A DNA stretch of 64,000 nucleotides from Bradyrhizobium frederickii (GTDB taxonomy: Bacteria; Pseudomonadota; Alphaproteobacteria; Rhizobiales; Xanthobacteraceae). The stretch is from contig NZ_SPQS01000008.1 in the NCBI RefSeq assembly GCF_004570865.1, positions 62,001 through 126,000 on the forward strand, in the 5' to 3' direction. A program made the translations under genes and the position numbers. Below, one piece after another: positions 63,982 to 64,000 of the stretch. A model generated the notes under the pieces. That model searched no databases. It saw only the letters and a program-made list of their open reading frames with translations, and was not told where the DNA came from. The first letter of the stretch is position 1. Each line of letters starts with the position of its first letter.

Positions 63982-64000
63982 CCACTAAAACGCGATGCGA

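Overview
The window is GC-rich alphaproteobacterial chromosome and looks like Bradyrhizobium or a close relative. The grounds are the base composition, the many Liv-type ABC transporters, the Bradyrhizobium-style intergenic palindromes, and the housekeeping order dnaB-alr ... radA-cvpA-purF-SDR. Protein identities come from motifs and remembered family features; no database was searched.

Region 1 (1-20.3 kb, all minus strand) is a run of about 19 closely spaced genes read from right to left. It begins with a Liv-type substrate-binding protein, an AraC regulator, two permeases and two ATPases. The second ATPase is fused to a Tm-1 N-terminal (UPF0261) domain and is followed by a Tm-1 C-terminal-like TIM barrel and a 968-residue flotillin. 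Next come two SRPBCC (CoxG-like) proteins, a molybdenum hydroxylase (FAD, 2Fe-2S and a large subunit split over two genes), the CoxD/CoxE-like MoxR ATPase and VWA protein, and three hydrolases (amidohydrolase, metallo-beta-lactamase fold, SMP-30). I infer import of an unknown small, probably ring-containing compound, its hydroxylation, and hydrolytic ring or lactone opening.

Region 2 (20.5-27.3 kb) holds an SDR and, divergently, a sugar-uptake operon: binding protein, two permeases (the second frameshifted), Gfo/Idh/MocA oxidoreductase, ThuA protein and LacI regulator. No ATPase is encoded here. Region 3 (27.3-35.6 kb) holds a TauE/SafE exporter with a TetR regulator, a CsaA-like protein, an ArsC-family protein, a PAS-like protein and a complete Liv-type ABC operon.

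Region 4 (35.6-50.3 kb) holds a DUF47-Pit phosphate pair behind a PHO-box-like site, a small multidrug resistance (Gdx/SugE) gene behind a good guanidine-II riboswitch candidate, prfC, nnrU, an acyl-CoA synthetase, the YfgM-like/lipoprotein/der group, an MFS transporter, an orphan binding protein, an NHL-repeat protein and an SDR. Region 5 (50.4-64 kb) is the purF-cvpA-radA and alr-dnaB housekeeping set. Between the two groups lie a periplasmic binding protein paired with a GGDEF-EAL protein, a TauE exporter beside a glgX remnant, a GFA protein, exonuclease III and a small Cys-rich protein. The last 0.8 kb is poor in genes.
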